Assembly (NCBI GenBank): GCA_016713825.1
Contig: JADJOJ010000006.1
Location: 248,001 to 312,000 of the forward strand
DNA from: Candidatus Leptofilum gracile
GTDB lineage: Bacteria > Chloroflexota > Anaerolineae > Promineifilales > Promineifilaceae
Direction of reading: 5' to 3'
Length of the DNA stretch: 64,000 nucleotides
In this document: piece by piece, positions 18,266 to 30,501 of the stretch
How the letters are laid out: each line of letters begins with the position of its first letter
How positions within the stretch are numbered: position 1 is the first letter of the stretch
Position numbers and translations under genes: made by a program
The notes under the pieces: model-generated
The model's database searches: none
What the model was told of the DNA's origin: nothing
Seen by the model: the letters and a program-made list of their open reading frames with translations, nothing else

Positions 18266-19057
18266 TTATTTGTTAAGCAGCGCCCGGGTGCAGGTGCACG
18301 GTTCTTGCTTAAACGTTTGCCAGATGGTTTGGCGGCAGGTTTCAAACTGGGCTTCAGCTTCGGCCTGCTGCCCGGCCTGGCGATAGAGGTTAATGAGCCA
18401 GCGGTGCCAGCCTTCGTGGTGTGGCTCAATTTGCAGGAGTTGGCGGGCAAAGTAGATTGCTCTTTCCAGGTCGCCAAGCGCTTCATGTTTTTCAATGAGT
18501 TTGAGGGTTGTTTGCAGGGCCAGCAGACGGTGTTGTTCACGTTCCAGGGTGGCCCATTCCACAAACCCTTTGGCGTCTTGCAGCTGTACGGTTTGCAGAA
18601 AATCGCCCCGGTACAGGGTGAGGGCGCGTTCTGGCTGTTCGGCGATGGTTTGCTGGAAGACGGCCGTATCGACCCACACTTCATAGGCCGGGTTCAGCCG
18701 CACCGTTTGCCGTGTGATCAAAATCGTGTCTTCACATACGCGGCGCAGCCGCGACAGCAGCACGCGCAGATTGTTATTCGCCTGACTGCGCGAGTGAACG
18801 GTAAACAGCAAAGAGGCCAGCGCTTCACGTAAATGGGGGTAAGGGTTGCACACCAGGTAGGCAAACAACGCTTCTACTTTGCTGGTGGTTGTGTCTAGGA
18901 TGGGATTTCCGTTAATCAAAAAAGAGGGTGTGCCAAATAACACAACCTTTAATGAAGAAGGAGATTCCGCTTCCCTATTTTGCCTAATGAATGTTTCCTG
19001 CTCTAGTGGCTGCATAGATTTGTTTGGTGGACAGAAATGTGATGAATGAAAAACCAT
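18266..19057 (-). CDS. stand-alone BTAD/SARP-type transcriptional regulator
   Basis: A 263-residue protein with an OmpR/SARP-like winged helix (about residues 35-125, LLFTVHSRSQANNNLRVLLSRLRR) followed by the bacterial transcriptional activator domain, a TPR-like helical region (VWVDTAVFQ, ALTLYRGDFLQTV, GFVEWATLEREQHRLLALQTTLKLIEKHEALGDLERAIYFARQLL, in parts). It lacks the NB-ARC ATPase and the TPR tail of the 1000-residue relative at 53070-56072. It probably activates transcription in response to a partner protein. No Shine-Dalgarno is clear; ATG 19015 is an alternative start. Confidence 0.8.
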   Translation of the reverse strand: MVFHSSHFCPPNKSMQPLEQETFIRQNREAESPSSLKVVLFGTPSFLINGNPILDTTTSKVEALFAYLVCNPYPHLREALASLLFTVHSRSQANNNLRVLLSRLRRVCEDTILITRQTVRLNPAYEVWVDTAVFQQTIAEQPERALTLYRGDFLQTVQLQDAKGFVEWATLEREQHRLLALQTTLKLIEKHEALGDLERAIYFARQLLQIEPHHEGWHRWLINLYRQAGQQAEAEAQFETCRQTIWQTFKQEPCTCTRALLNK

Positions 19058-19147
19058 TGTTTACTGGTTCTTCATGCATCTTAGGTGAGCAAAGTTAACG
19101 TTTGGCTTAAGTGGGGAATGAATTGGGAAAAGGGGAGGGAGCGGGGA

Positions 19148-19190
19148 AAAAAAGAAACGGCCGTCTCCCACAGACGGCCGCTTCTTTTAC
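19148..19190 (-). terminator. terminator after aceA, built on the genome octamer
   Basis: A near-perfect stem (AAAGAAACGGCCGTCT against AGACGGCCGCTTCTTT, five-base loop) is followed by a T-rich run on the minus strand. It lies 30 bases beyond the isocitrate lyase stop. One arm contains an exact ACGGCCGT. Confidence 0.88.
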
Positions 19191-19218
19191 CAAGGAGTGA
19201 ATGAAAGAAATAGACGTT

Positions 19219-20526
19219 TTAGGCGTGCGCCATCTGCGGCGCATCCTCAAACTGCGCTTCTTCGGTGGAGCCTTTCAGGGCGGCGGTAGACGCTTCGCCA
19301 CTGGAAACGGTCAGCATAATCTCATCGAAATAGCCAGCCCCCACAAAGCTTTGGTGCTTTACAGCCCGGTAGCCATCGCTTGCTTCCAGGTTAAACTCGC
19401 GATCTTGCAGGCGAGAGTAGCCAGCCATCCCTTCATTTTTGTAAGCCAATGCCAGTTCAAACATGCTGGTGTTCAGGGCGTGGAACCCGGCCAACGTTAC
19501 AAATTGGAACTTGTAGCCCATCTTGCCCAGCTCAACCTGGAACTTGGCAATGGTGTCTTCATCCAGGTTGCGCCGCCAGTTGAACGATGGCGAACAGTTG
19601 TAGGCCAGCATTTTGCCGGGGAACTTCTCGTGAATCGCATCGGCAAACTCTTTGGCTTCGCCCAGGTCTGGTGTGGAGGTTTCGCACCAGATGACGTCGG
19701 CGTATGGGGCGTAGGAGAGGCCGCGGGCGATGGCGCTTTCCAGGCCGCCTTTGACATTGTAGAACCCTTCAGACGTGCGCTCGCCGCTGATGATAAAGGG
19801 CTGGTCGCGCGGGTCAATATCGCTGGTGATCAGCTGGGCCGAATCGGCATCGGTGCGGGCAATGAGCACCGTGGGCACGCCCATGACGTCAGACGCCAAA
19901 CGGGCGGAGACGAGCTTTTGGATAAATTCGCGGGTGGGCACCAGCACTTTGCCACCCATGTGGCCACATTTTTTGGCTGAAGAGAGCTGATCTTCAAAGT
20001 GTACGCCGGCCACGCCTGCCTCAATCATCATCTTCATCAGTTCGAAGGCGTTGAGTGAGCCGCCAAAGCCAGATTCGGCATCGGCGACGATGGGGGCAAA
20101 CCAGTAAACACCGTTTTGGTTGTTCATGTGGTAAATCTGGTCAGCGCGCATGAGGGCATTGTTGATGCGCTGGGCGAGTTTGGGGGCGCTGTCGGCTGGG
20201 TAGAGGCTTTGGTCTGGGTAGGTATGGGCGGCCCCGTTGGCATCGGCGGCCACTTGCCAGCCGCTGAGGTAGATCGCTTTGAGGCCAGCTTGCACCATTT
20301 GCACCGCCTGGTTGCCGGTAACGGCCCCCAGTGCGTTGACATAATCTTCTTTTTGCATCAATCGCCAGAGACGCTCAGCACCCATCCGGGCCAGGGTATG
20401 TTCAATTTGGATGGTTCCCCGCAGACGCGAAACATCGTAGCTGGTATACGGCCGTTCAATACCCTGCCACCGTTTATCAAACTTCCAACTATTTTCCATC
20501 TGCGTTACGTCGTACTGTTTTAACAT
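19219..20526 (-). CDS. aceA: isocitrate lyase
   Basis: A 435-residue isocitrate lyase that cleaves isocitrate to glyoxylate and succinate. It has the active-site signature KKCGHMGGK near residue 190, preceded by GVHFEDQ. LYLSGW-like IYLSGWQVAADAN, VLIARTDADSA and YNCSPSFNW are also typical. The ATG at 20526 follows CGGAGGA at ideal spacing; a GTG six bases upstream is less likely. It lies 72 bases downstream of malate synthase in the same direction, so the two form the glyoxylate-shunt operon aceB-aceA. Confidence 0.96.
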   Translation of the reverse strand: MLKQYDVTQMENSWKFDKRWQGIERPYTSYDVSRLRGTIQIEHTLARMGAERLWRLMQKEDYVNALGAVTGNQAVQMVQAGLKAIYLSGWQVAADANGAAHTYPDQSLYPADSAPKLAQRINNALMRADQIYHMNNQNGVYWFAPIVADAESGFGGSLNAFELMKMMIEAGVAGVHFEDQLSSAKKCGHMGGKVLVPTREFIQKLVSARLASDVMGVPTVLIARTDADSAQLITSDIDPRDQPFIISGERTSEGFYNVKGGLESAIARGLSYAPYADVIWCETSTPDLGEAKEFADAIHEKFPGKMLAYNCSPSFNWRRNLDEDTIAKFQVELGKMGYKFQFVTLAGFHALNTSMFELALAYKNEGMAGYSRLQDREFNLEASDGYRAVKHQSFVGAGYFDEIMLTVSSGEASTAALKGSTEEAQFEDAPQMAHA

Positions 20527-20598
20527 GCTCACTCCTCCGAATTTGGTTAAGTATAATTAGGAAAATATGCGGCTCATCTGATTTGCGCCGCGAAAAAA

Positions 20599-22182
20599 CT
20601 AATTCAGGCGTTCATAAGCTGGCAGCGTTAAAAATTCGGTGAATTCGTTGCCAATGATAATTTCTTCGAACAGTTTGCTGGCGTCCTGGTATTTGCCATT
20701 CTGGAACTGCTCTTGCCCCACCATGCCCTCAATTTGCTGCATGACGGTGGGCATTAGTTCGCGAATAAGGTCTGGGGTGATGGAACGGCCGTCTGCCAGT
20801 TTGGTGCCTGGATTGTGAACCCACTGCCACAGTTGCGCGCGAGAAATTTCGGCCGTGGCCGCATCTTCCATCAGGTTGTAGATGGGCACGCAGCCGTTGC
20901 CATCCAGCCAGGCGGCCATGTATTGAATGCCCACGTCGATGTTGGTGCGCAGCCCAGCTTCGGTGATGTGACCTTGCGGTACGGTTAGCAAATCATCAGC
21001 GCTGATCTGCACATCTTCGCGCAGGCGGTGGAGCTGGTTGGGGCCGTGCATCACTTTGTCGAACTCTTCTTTGGCAATGGCTACCAGCCCAGGATGGGCC
21101 ACCCAGGTGCCGTCGTGCCCGTCTTCGGCTTCGCGCTTTTTGTCGGCGCGCACTTTGGCCAGGGCGGTGTCGTTGGCTTGCGGATCATTTTTGATGGGAA
21201 TTTGGGCTGCCATGCCGCCCATGGCGTGGATGCCGCGCCGGTGGCAGGTTTTGATGAGCAGCAGCGAGTAAGAGCGCATCATGTGGGTGGTCATGGTCAC
21301 TTCGGCGCGGTCTGGCAGCACAAAGTTGGGGTGGTTGCGGAATTTGCGGATGGCGCTGAAGATGTAATCCCAGCGGCCGCAGTTGAGGCCAGCGGAATGG
21401 TCGCGCAGTTCGTACAAAATTTCGTCCATTTCAAATGCGGCCAAAATATTTTCGATGAGCACGGTGGCCCGGATGGTGCCTTGCGGTACGCCCAGCTTTT
21501 CTTGGGCCAGCACAAACACGTCGTTCCAGAGGCGGGCTTCGTGGTGGCTTTCTAATTTAGGCAGGTAAAAGTAGGGGCCGCTGCCTTTGGCCAGCAGTTT
21601 TTTGGCGTTGTGGAAGAAGTAGAGGCCAAAATCGAACAGGGAGGCGGAGAGGGAACGGCCGTTCAACAAAACATGCTTCTCATCCAGGTGCCAACCACGA
21701 GGACGCACCAGCAATGTGGCAATCGTTTCATTTAATGTATAAAGCTTGCCGTTGGGGTTTGAAAACGTAATCGTACCGTCGATAGCGTCGCTGAGGTTGA
21801 TTTGGCCCAAAATGGTGTCGGTCCAGGTGGGGGAGTGTGAATCCTCAAAATCGGCCATGTACATGTTGGCCCCGGAGTTGAGGGCGTTGATGACCATTTT
21901 GCGGTCTACAGGGCCGGTAATTTCTACGCGGCGGTTGATGAGGTCGGCGGGGATGGGGGCGACTTTCCATTCTGCCTGGCGAATTTCGGCCGTTTCTGGC
22001 AAAAAGTTGGGCATCTCCCCAGCATCGAGCCGGGTTTGGCGCAGTTGACGCTGTTGCAGCAGCGTGCGCCGCCGTTCGCCAAAGGCCGCTTCCAGTTCTG
22101 CCACAAAGTCTAAAGCCTCTGGCGTTAAAATACGTTCAAATTCAGGTTGAAGGTCACCAGTAAGCTGTAAATCGTGGGTCAT
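20599..22182 (-). CDS. aceB: malate synthase A
   Basis: A 527-residue malate synthase that condenses glyoxylate with acetyl-CoA. The size fits isoform A. Its signature RRGIHAMGGMAAQIPIKND is intact, as are DFEDSHSPTW and PRGWHLDEKH. The ATG at 22182 follows CAAGGAG; upstream in-frame codons run through the operator region and are not coding. It is the first gene of the aceBA operon and is divergent from the RamB/ScfR-like regulator. Confidence 0.96.
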   Translation of the reverse strand: MTHDLQLTGDLQPEFERILTPEALDFVAELEAAFGERRRTLLQQRQLRQTRLDAGEMPNFLPETAEIRQAEWKVAPIPADLINRRVEITGPVDRKMVINALNSGANMYMADFEDSHSPTWTDTILGQINLSDAIDGTITFSNPNGKLYTLNETIATLLVRPRGWHLDEKHVLLNGRSLSASLFDFGLYFFHNAKKLLAKGSGPYFYLPKLESHHEARLWNDVFVLAQEKLGVPQGTIRATVLIENILAAFEMDEILYELRDHSAGLNCGRWDYIFSAIRKFRNHPNFVLPDRAEVTMTTHMMRSYSLLLIKTCHRRGIHAMGGMAAQIPIKNDPQANDTALAKVRADKKREAEDGHDGTWVAHPGLVAIAKEEFDKVMHGPNQLHRLREDVQISADDLLTVPQGHITEAGLRTNIDVGIQYMAAWLDGNGCVPIYNLMEDAATAEISRAQLWQWVHNPGTKLADGRSITPDLIRELMPTVMQQIEGMVGQEQFQNGKYQDASKLFEEIIIGNEFTEFLTLPAYERLN

Positions 22183-22238
22183 GTGGGAAGCTCCTTGATA
22201 ACTTTTTTGCCTTCGCTTTTTGTAAAACCATCGCAACT

Positions 22239-22252
22239 AGCGAAAATTCGCT
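22239..22252. promoter_or_regulatory. palindromic operator candidate 1, aceB side
   Basis: AGCGAAAATTCGCT is a perfect 14-base palindrome 57 bases upstream of the aceB ATG. An identical palindrome lies 82 bases away, with a half site (ttagcg, 22301-22306) between. Its place between aceB and a RamB-like gene suggests it is that regulator's binding site. Confidence 0.75.
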
Positions 22253-22318
22253 GTTTGTGAAGAAAAGTATAAACGAATTACGCACTGTGTCAAGACCAAA
22301 TTAGCGACTTTTCAATTG

Positions 22319-22336
22319 TTAGCGAAAATTCGCTAA
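22319..22336. promoter_or_regulatory. palindromic operator candidate 2, regulator side
   Basis: TTAGCGAAAATTCGCTAA is a perfect 18-base palindrome 82 bases upstream of the regulator ATG. It contains the same 14-base core as the site at 22239. It is well placed for autoregulation and shared control of aceBA. Confidence 0.78.
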
Positions 22337-22417
22337 AAGTTGTATTATTGGCAGATGTTAACAACAACGGCCGTAAAACGTACTCACGCAAGCAACAACA
22401 CAACAAAGAGAGTTCTC

Positions 22418-23922
22418 ATGACGAACAACCTCATCAACATTATTTTTGGCATGAAAGTGCGCCAGGCCCGGCTGGAAACCGGCCTGACGCTGTCTGAATT
22501 TGCCAATCAATGTGAGCTTTCTCCTTCTTACGTAACCGAAATTGAGAAAGGGCGCAAATATCCTCGCGTCGATAAAATCATGCGCATGGCCGAGGTGCTG
22601 CACAAGCCGTACGATGATCTGGTGTCCATTGCCCTGTCGCCTTCCATGACTTACCTGAGCACCACGCTCAAATCCATCACCTTCCAGCGCTTCCCTTTTG
22701 AAGAGTTTGGCCTGGAAATGGGCGATCTGGTTACGCTGCTGACGCGTGAACCAGAGAAGGCTAGTGCGTTGCTGCATGCGGTGTTGGAAATCGGCCGTCG
22801 CTACGACCTGCACGAAGAAGATTTTTTACGCGCCGCGCTCCGTTCTTACCAGGAAATCCACGAAAACTACTTTCACGACCTGGAAGATGCGGCCAGCACA
22901 TTTATTGAAAAATACGGTGCCCAAGGAAACCTGACAGAAGAGCCGCCCATTAGCCTAAAAGCGCTGCAAACCATTCTGGAAAAGGTGTATGGCTATGAGT
23001 TAGACCTGCAAACGATTGATGAACAGCCCGCCCTGCGTAAGTATCGGGCCGTCTATTTTGAGGGCAAAAAACCCCGGCTGTTGGTTAACAGCGCACTAAG
23101 CACACGCCAGGTCACCTTCATTTTGGCGCGGGAAGTGGGGTACCAATATTTGGGGCTAAAGGAACGCTCTTTTGCTTCTACGCCAGACCAGATCAACTCT
23201 TTTCAGCAAATCCTGAATGATTTTAAGGCGGCTTATTTTGGCGGTGCCCTGCTGATGCCCCGCCAGCACATGCTGGCCGACCTGCAACATTTTTTTGAGC
23301 AAACAACCTGGTCGCCCCACCTGATGCTGGCTATGCTAGACAAATACAACGTGACGCCAGAGATGCTTTTTTACCGGTTTAGTGAACTAATCCCCCAATT
23401 TTTTGGGGTAAAGCTGCACTTCCTCCGGTTTCATCACCGGGAAAAGAGCGGCACGTACCAGTTGGTGAAGCAGCTCAACATGAACCAGCTTATTGTGCCC
23501 AGCGGCATTGGCTTGCTGGAGCATTACTGCCGACGCTGGCTGTCTGTGCGGCTGCTGCGCGATATGGAAGAGACGAATATGGTGCCCGCTCCTTCAGAGC
23601 AGCCGCACGTTGGGGTGCAGATGTCTGAGTTTGTGGAGACGCAGGACCGGTTTTTGTGCCTGGGTTTCTCGCGAGAGCTTAGCCTTTCGCCGGGGATGAC
23701 GAGCAGCGTGATTGTTGGTTTTCGGGTGGAGTCAGATTTGAAGAACACGATCCGGTTTGCGCAAGACCCGGCCATTCCGCAGGTAATCATTAATGAGACG
23801 TGCGAGCGATGCCCCCTTACTGCTGAGCAGTGCCGGGAGCGGGCTGTGGAACCGACGATTTTGTGGGAAGAGCAGAAGCAGCGGGAACGCAAGCTGGCGC
23901 TGACGGAAATTCAAAATCGGCT

Positions 23923-23926
<4 letters not shown>
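22418..23926 (+). CDS. RamB/ScfR-like XRE-family regulator of acetate/short-chain acyl metabolism
   Basis: A 502-residue regulator. An XRE helix-turn-helix lies at about residues 8-65 (LSEFANQCELSPSYVTEIEKGRKYPR). An IrrE/M78-like middle part follows, in which the zinc motif is degenerate (LAREVGYQYL instead of HExxH). The C-terminal domain is of the ScfR/DUF2083 type, with the cysteine cluster CERCPLTAEQC. RamB of Corynebacterium, of the same architecture, represses aceA and aceB. The divergent position and the shared palindromes predict the same circuit here. The ATG at 22418 fits the family N-terminus; only a weak purine-rich site (AAAGAGAG) precedes it. Confidence 0.88.
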
Positions 23927-26847
<2,921 letters not shown>

Positions 26848-26962
26848 ATTACCTGGGGATTGCTACTGCTCTTTGACCGTATTTTGTACCAGTTGTTACT
26901 GACTAACAATCTGACTTTAGTCATTTGTCGGCGGACGCTTGGGGGGGCGCTGCTGCCGGGGG

Positions 26963-27751
26963 TTACCCATCTTTTTGCCAGGTTTCTAGATGTTGTTCAA
27001 TGAAATGGATGATATCTTGGTGGGCTTGCTTGTTATTTTGCACCTGAAACGGCCGTCCAAACGCCACATGAATCGGCTTGCTGCGGTTTAGGGGGCCAAA
27101 GTCGCGCAGGTAACGGCCGTTTAGCACAAAGTCTGTCTTGACGGCAATGGGCAGCACGGGGACGCCCGCTCTGGACGCCAGCTTGACGCCCAGGGAGTTA
27201 AATTCGGCGGGAATAAATTGGGGGGTGCGGGTGTGTTGGGGGAAGAGGATGATGGAACGGCCGTTTTGCAACATATTGACGCCATCTTGCAAAACCTTTT
27301 GCAAATCTTCACGCGGGTTGGCCCGCCCCACAGTGATGGGTTGGCGCGAGTCAATGACGGGGCCAAATACAGGGTAGCGCGTGAGCGACTCCTTAATAAC
27401 GTAGGTCACATCCAAATAGGGCAGCAGCAGACAGTTGAAAATGTTGCCTTCCAGGCTGCTCATGTGGTTGCTTACAAAAACCACGGGTTCTGTTAAGTTG
27501 CGCACGTTTTCCAGGCCGGTGATGTGGAAACGGCCGTTGCATCCCTCCGCCATCTTAAACACTGCATACGACGTAGCCGCCACAGCCGCCCGATCATACT
27601 GGTTACGCGCCACCAGCCAGCGCGCCTTCACAATTTCCCAAACAAAGAGGCCGTGCAGCGCGACCCGACTGCCCAAAAAGAGCCGATCTAACCAGTGGCG
27701 GGGTGTGTCCGTGGGGGTATGGTAGCTGTCGTCGGGGAAGTATGGTTTCAT
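26963..27751 (-). CDS. PlsC-like acyltransferase
   Basis: A 262-residue glycerophosphate-type acyltransferase. Motif I reads NHMSSLE, that is H-x4-E instead of the usual H-x4-D. Motif III reads FPQHTRT in place of FPEGTRS, and motif IV is VPVLPIAVKTDF. The fold is clear but the catalytic acid is altered, so activity or substrate may differ from 1-acylglycerol-3-phosphate acyltransferase. It starts 31 bases past the deaminase stop, with a TATAAT seven bases before the ATG and no Shine-Dalgarno, which suggests leaderless transcription. Confidence 0.82.
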   Translation of the reverse strand: MKPYFPDDSYHTPTDTPRHWLDRLFLGSRVALHGLFVWEIVKARWLVARNQYDRAAVAATSYAVFKMAEGCNGRFHITGLENVRNLTEPVVFVSNHMSSLEGNIFNCLLLPYLDVTYVIKESLTRYPVFGPVIDSRQPITVGRANPREDLQKVLQDGVNMLQNGRSIILFPQHTRTPQFIPAEFNSLGVKLASRAGVPVLPIAVKTDFVLNGRYLRDFGPLNRSKPIHVAFGRPFQVQNNKQAHQDIIHFIEQHLETWQKDG

Positions 27752-27764
27752 GCCGGGGATTATA
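27752..27764 (-). promoter_or_regulatory. candidate leaderless promoter (-10) of the acyltransferase
   Basis: TATAAT on the minus strand at 27759-27764 ends seven bases before the ATG at 27751. No ribosome-binding site is present. The -35 region is weak. Confidence 0.4.
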
Positions 27765-27782
27765 CCCGGTTCAGGAGAGAAA

Positions 27783-28424
27783 TCAGGCGGTTAGCCGATT
27801 TTGCAGCCACTCAAATAGCTGCTCGGCGGGTGGATGGTGCTGGCCAAATTGCCACAGTTCTCCAGAGGCAAAAAGCTGCTTGCCCAGTAAAAAGGCAGGA
27901 TGAGGTTGGGGTACGGCCGTTTCCACAAACGCCACCCACGGATCGCGCTTCGTGCGCAGCATCGCTTCCACCATCAACACCAGCTGCACATCTGCCAAAA
28001 TCTTGTTTTCTGCCGGGTGAATGGGCAACGCGCCCAGCGCCTGGTAGGGTGCCGTATCCACCAAGCAGGCGCTGCCTGCCAGCGGATCGGCACAGGCAAA
28101 CTGTACGGCTTTGATGCGCACCATGCGAATGGCACCCAGGCACATCATGCACGGTTCCAGGGTGGTGTAGAGGGTGCAGGTTTGCGGCGGCACATCGGTT
28201 TGGCTCAAGGTGATTAGCGCATTCATTTCCGCATGGGCCAGGCGGCTGCCTTGCAGGGGGGCGCTGGCGTTGGTTTCATGGATGGCATTGCGGCCGGTGG
28301 CGACGATACGGCCGTTCCGATCATCCACAATCGCGGCCCCAATCGGCAGCGACCCGGCACAGTACGCTTGCCACGCTTGGGTTACGGCCGTTTGCCACGG
28401 CAGCGAGAGGAAGTTCCAATTCAT
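27783..28424 (-). CDS. nucleoside/deoxycytidylate deaminase family protein
   Basis: A 213-residue zinc deaminase. The zinc site is HAE (AHAEMNAL, near residue 75) plus PCMMC (LEPCMMCLGA, near 105). The length and the extra ~75 residues after the core differ from TadA (about 150-170), so the substrate (guanine, cytosine nucleotide or another base) is open. It precedes the acyltransferase in the same direction. No strong Shine-Dalgarno is visible at 28424. Confidence 0.85.
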   Translation of the reverse strand: MNWNFLSLPWQTAVTQAWQAYCAGSLPIGAAIVDDRNGRIVATGRNAIHETNASAPLQGSRLAHAEMNALITLSQTDVPPQTCTLYTTLEPCMMCLGAIRMVRIKAVQFACADPLAGSACLVDTAPYQALGALPIHPAENKILADVQLVLMVEAMLRTKRDPWVAFVETAVPQPHPAFLLGKQLFASGELWQFGQHHPPAEQLFEWLQNRLTA

Positions 28425-28435
28425 GTGAAAACAAT

Positions 28436-28500
28436 CAAAGATTACGCAGATTTATCAGATTTTTTATCTGTTTAATCTGCGAAATCTGTTGATAAAAATC
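28436..28500. repeat. aatctgcgaaatctg inverted repeat
   Basis: An imperfect inverted repeat made of att-acgcagatt-tatcagatt on one side and aatctgcgaaatctgttga on the other. The same family recurs at 38472, 41120, 47191 and 49790. It fills the gap between herA and the deaminase. Confidence 0.75.
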
Positions 28501-28505
28501 TCAGC

Positions 28506-30221
28506 CTACCCATACGAGAACCATTCGTCAATATCTTCGCTCTTGGGCGGCGGGGTGCTGGTTTTGCGGCCTTTCATCTCTTCGTAGAACGTTTCATCGT
28601 AGCGGCGGGAGCGCACCGGGATAGGCATCTTCACGCCCCAGCCGAGCAGCAGCACTTCTTCCTTCTCTTGCAGGCGGGCCAACATACCGCGCAGCTGGTC
28701 GCGCCCCGCCAGGCCGGTGAGCACGGCGCGGATGTCGTCCTCATCCCCCAGCCAGCCAGTGATGCGCGTGCCCAGCTGGCTCATCACTTCATCGTCGATG
28801 CCAGACGGCCGTTGATCCACCACCAGCAGCGTCACAAAATATTTGCGCAGCTCGCGGGCAATAATGCCAAACGCCGTCTGCCCAGAAAGCTGCGGATTGA
28901 GCAGCTTGTGCGCCTCTTCGATGGCGATGAGCAGCGGGCGCGGCGCGGCGTCGCCGTGCGTCTTGTGCCGCTCCGTTTTGCGCACCCAATGCTGGCGAAT
29001 GCGCCGCGTGAGGATGTTGGACACCAGCAGGTAATCCAAATCGTTGTCGTATTCGCCAAAACCGAGGATGACGTGACGGCCGTTTTCCAGCTTATCCACA
29101 ATCTCCGTCACAAAATCCTGGGCAGGCCGCTCCACCACGTACGGCTTGTCGTAAATCACCGCCAGCTTGCGGTGCAGCGCCTCGGCCGCCTTCTCGTGTA
29201 CGTTGTTTTGCCGTGCCCAGGCCGCCACCGAATTGTCGGCGGGGAACGTTTTGCCACTTTCGGGATCGGTCTCCACCGCACCCGGCTCCAGCTTCATGAA
29301 TTCAGCAAACCAGTTCTCGTTAAACGAGCGCACCAGCGCGTTCAGCGTCACGCCCGCCGTGTCGGTCAGGTTCAGCGCCTGGGATAGCAGCTCGATGTCG
29401 CTGGTCTGGAAATCTTTGAGGGCGATTTCCAGGGTAAAGTCCGGCGACTTGCCGCGCACCATCGCGCCCTTGCCCAGCGCCGCCACCTGCACCTTGCTGC
29501 TGCCAAACAGGCTGCGCAGGCCACGCACCGTCACCATGCGGTCGGTGTCCGTATCGTCGAAGGCGTACTCGTTGTGCATGTCGAACACCAGGGCGGCGGC
29601 GACGTCTTCCAGCATCAGCCCGGCCAGCACCATGCGGGTGAGGAAGCTCTTGCCCGTACCCGTCGCGCCAAAAATGCCGCTGCTGCGCTTGACAAACTTC
29701 TTCAAATCCAGCCGCACCGGGTAGCCCTGCTCGATGGTGTGCCCGACGACAAACATGCCGTCGCCCTCGCCGCCAAAAATTTGGGCAACGTCGGCCTCGT
29801 TGGCCTGGCGCACCTCGGCGTGGTGGGCGGGTACCGTTTTCACCGGCTTGGGACCGGGCGTTTCCAGGTTGTTGGCCACACGATCGTCCCACTCGGCCCG
29901 TTCGGCCGTACCAAATTCTGGCCCGGTGTCCATGAGCAGCGTGGGGTACATCATCAGGGTGGTGTAGAGGGTTTTGCCCAGCAGGGCTTGCTGGATGGCA
30001 GGCTGGAGCCGGTCGCTTTTTTCGTCGGCAAAGCGGGGGTCGGTACTGCCCAGTTGCAGGTCGGTGATGAGGCCGTAGTAGTGGAAACGGCCGTTTTCAC
30101 ACACCACAAAACTGCCTTCCTGCACCCGGTCCGCCGGCACCGTCAACCGAATGCGAAACCCTTCCTTCAGCCCGCCGCCAACAATATAGCCAATCGGTTC
30201 ATTTGAATTTATGTCAACCAT
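28506..30221 (-). CDS. herA: HerA-like DNA-translocating ATPase
   Basis: A 571-residue HerA/FtsK-superfamily ATPase. An N-terminal HAS-barrel-like region (residues 1-150) is followed by Walker A FGATGTGKSFLTR near 190, Walker B LLIAIEEAHKL near 415 and the C-terminal sensor region (DQRPSGIDDEVMSQLGTRI). HerA hexamers work with NurA to resect DNA ends; nurA lies 2.3 kb upstream in the same direction. The ATG at 30221 overlaps the stop codon of the AbrB-like gene within ATGGTTGA, so translation is probably coupled. A longer frame opening at 30263 is unlikely. Confidence 0.9.
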   Translation of the reverse strand: MVDINSNEPIGYIVGGGLKEGFRIRLTVPADRVQEGSFVVCENGRFHYYGLITDLQLGSTDPRFADEKSDRLQPAIQQALLGKTLYTTLMMYPTLLMDTGPEFGTAERAEWDDRVANNLETPGPKPVKTVPAHHAEVRQANEADVAQIFGGEGDGMFVVGHTIEQGYPVRLDLKKFVKRSSGIFGATGTGKSFLTRMVLAGLMLEDVAAALVFDMHNEYAFDDTDTDRMVTVRGLRSLFGSSKVQVAALGKGAMVRGKSPDFTLEIALKDFQTSDIELLSQALNLTDTAGVTLNALVRSFNENWFAEFMKLEPGAVETDPESGKTFPADNSVAAWARQNNVHEKAAEALHRKLAVIYDKPYVVERPAQDFVTEIVDKLENGRHVILGFGEYDNDLDYLLVSNILTRRIRQHWVRKTERHKTHGDAAPRPLLIAIEEAHKLLNPQLSGQTAFGIIARELRKYFVTLLVVDQRPSGIDDEVMSQLGTRITGWLGDEDDIRAVLTGLAGRDQLRGMLARLQEKEEVLLLGWGVKMPIPVRSRRYDETFYEEMKGRKTSTPPPKSEDIDEWFSYG

Positions 30222-30468
30222 CGAAATCCTCATCAAGTAGTGGCGCATCAAGCCATTCCGCATCCACTATTTCGTTACCGTGCGCTAAGATTGCTTCCCG
30301 AATTTGCTTTTCCCAACCCTGACGTACGCGGGAGCGAACTGGTTTTATCAATAAGCCATCTTCTACCACGGCAAACTCTAGCTCCGTGTTAGCCAAACCA
30401 GCTTGCTGAATGAGCGCTTCAGGAATTCGAACTTCTATTGAGTCACCGATTTGATTTAAGAAAGGCAT
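30214..30468 (-). CDS. AbrB/MazE-like protein, orphan antitoxin-like
   Basis: An 84-residue protein whose first half has the swapped-hairpin AbrB pattern (QIGDSIEVRIPEALIQQAGL, ELEFAVVEDGLLIKPV). An acidic tail (WLDAPLLDEDFDG), as in MazE, may bind a toxin. AGGGAGT precedes the ATG. No MazF-like gene follows; instead the stop overlaps the herA start. It may be the remains of a toxin-antitoxin pair or a regulator of the herA operon. Confidence 0.75.
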   Translation of the reverse strand: MPFLNQIGDSIEVRIPEALIQQAGLANTELEFAVVEDGLLIKPVRSRVRQGWEKQIREAILAHGNEIVDAEWLDAPLLDEDFDG

Positions 30469-30501
30469 TTTTACTCCCTGACCAAATATTTTTCATTAAG
30501 T

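Noticed and set aside
18266..18684. Alternative frame overlapping the BTAD gene (169 codons)
   Set aside because: The BTAD frame has the domain pattern; the other frame is Lys/Pro/Ser-rich shadow.
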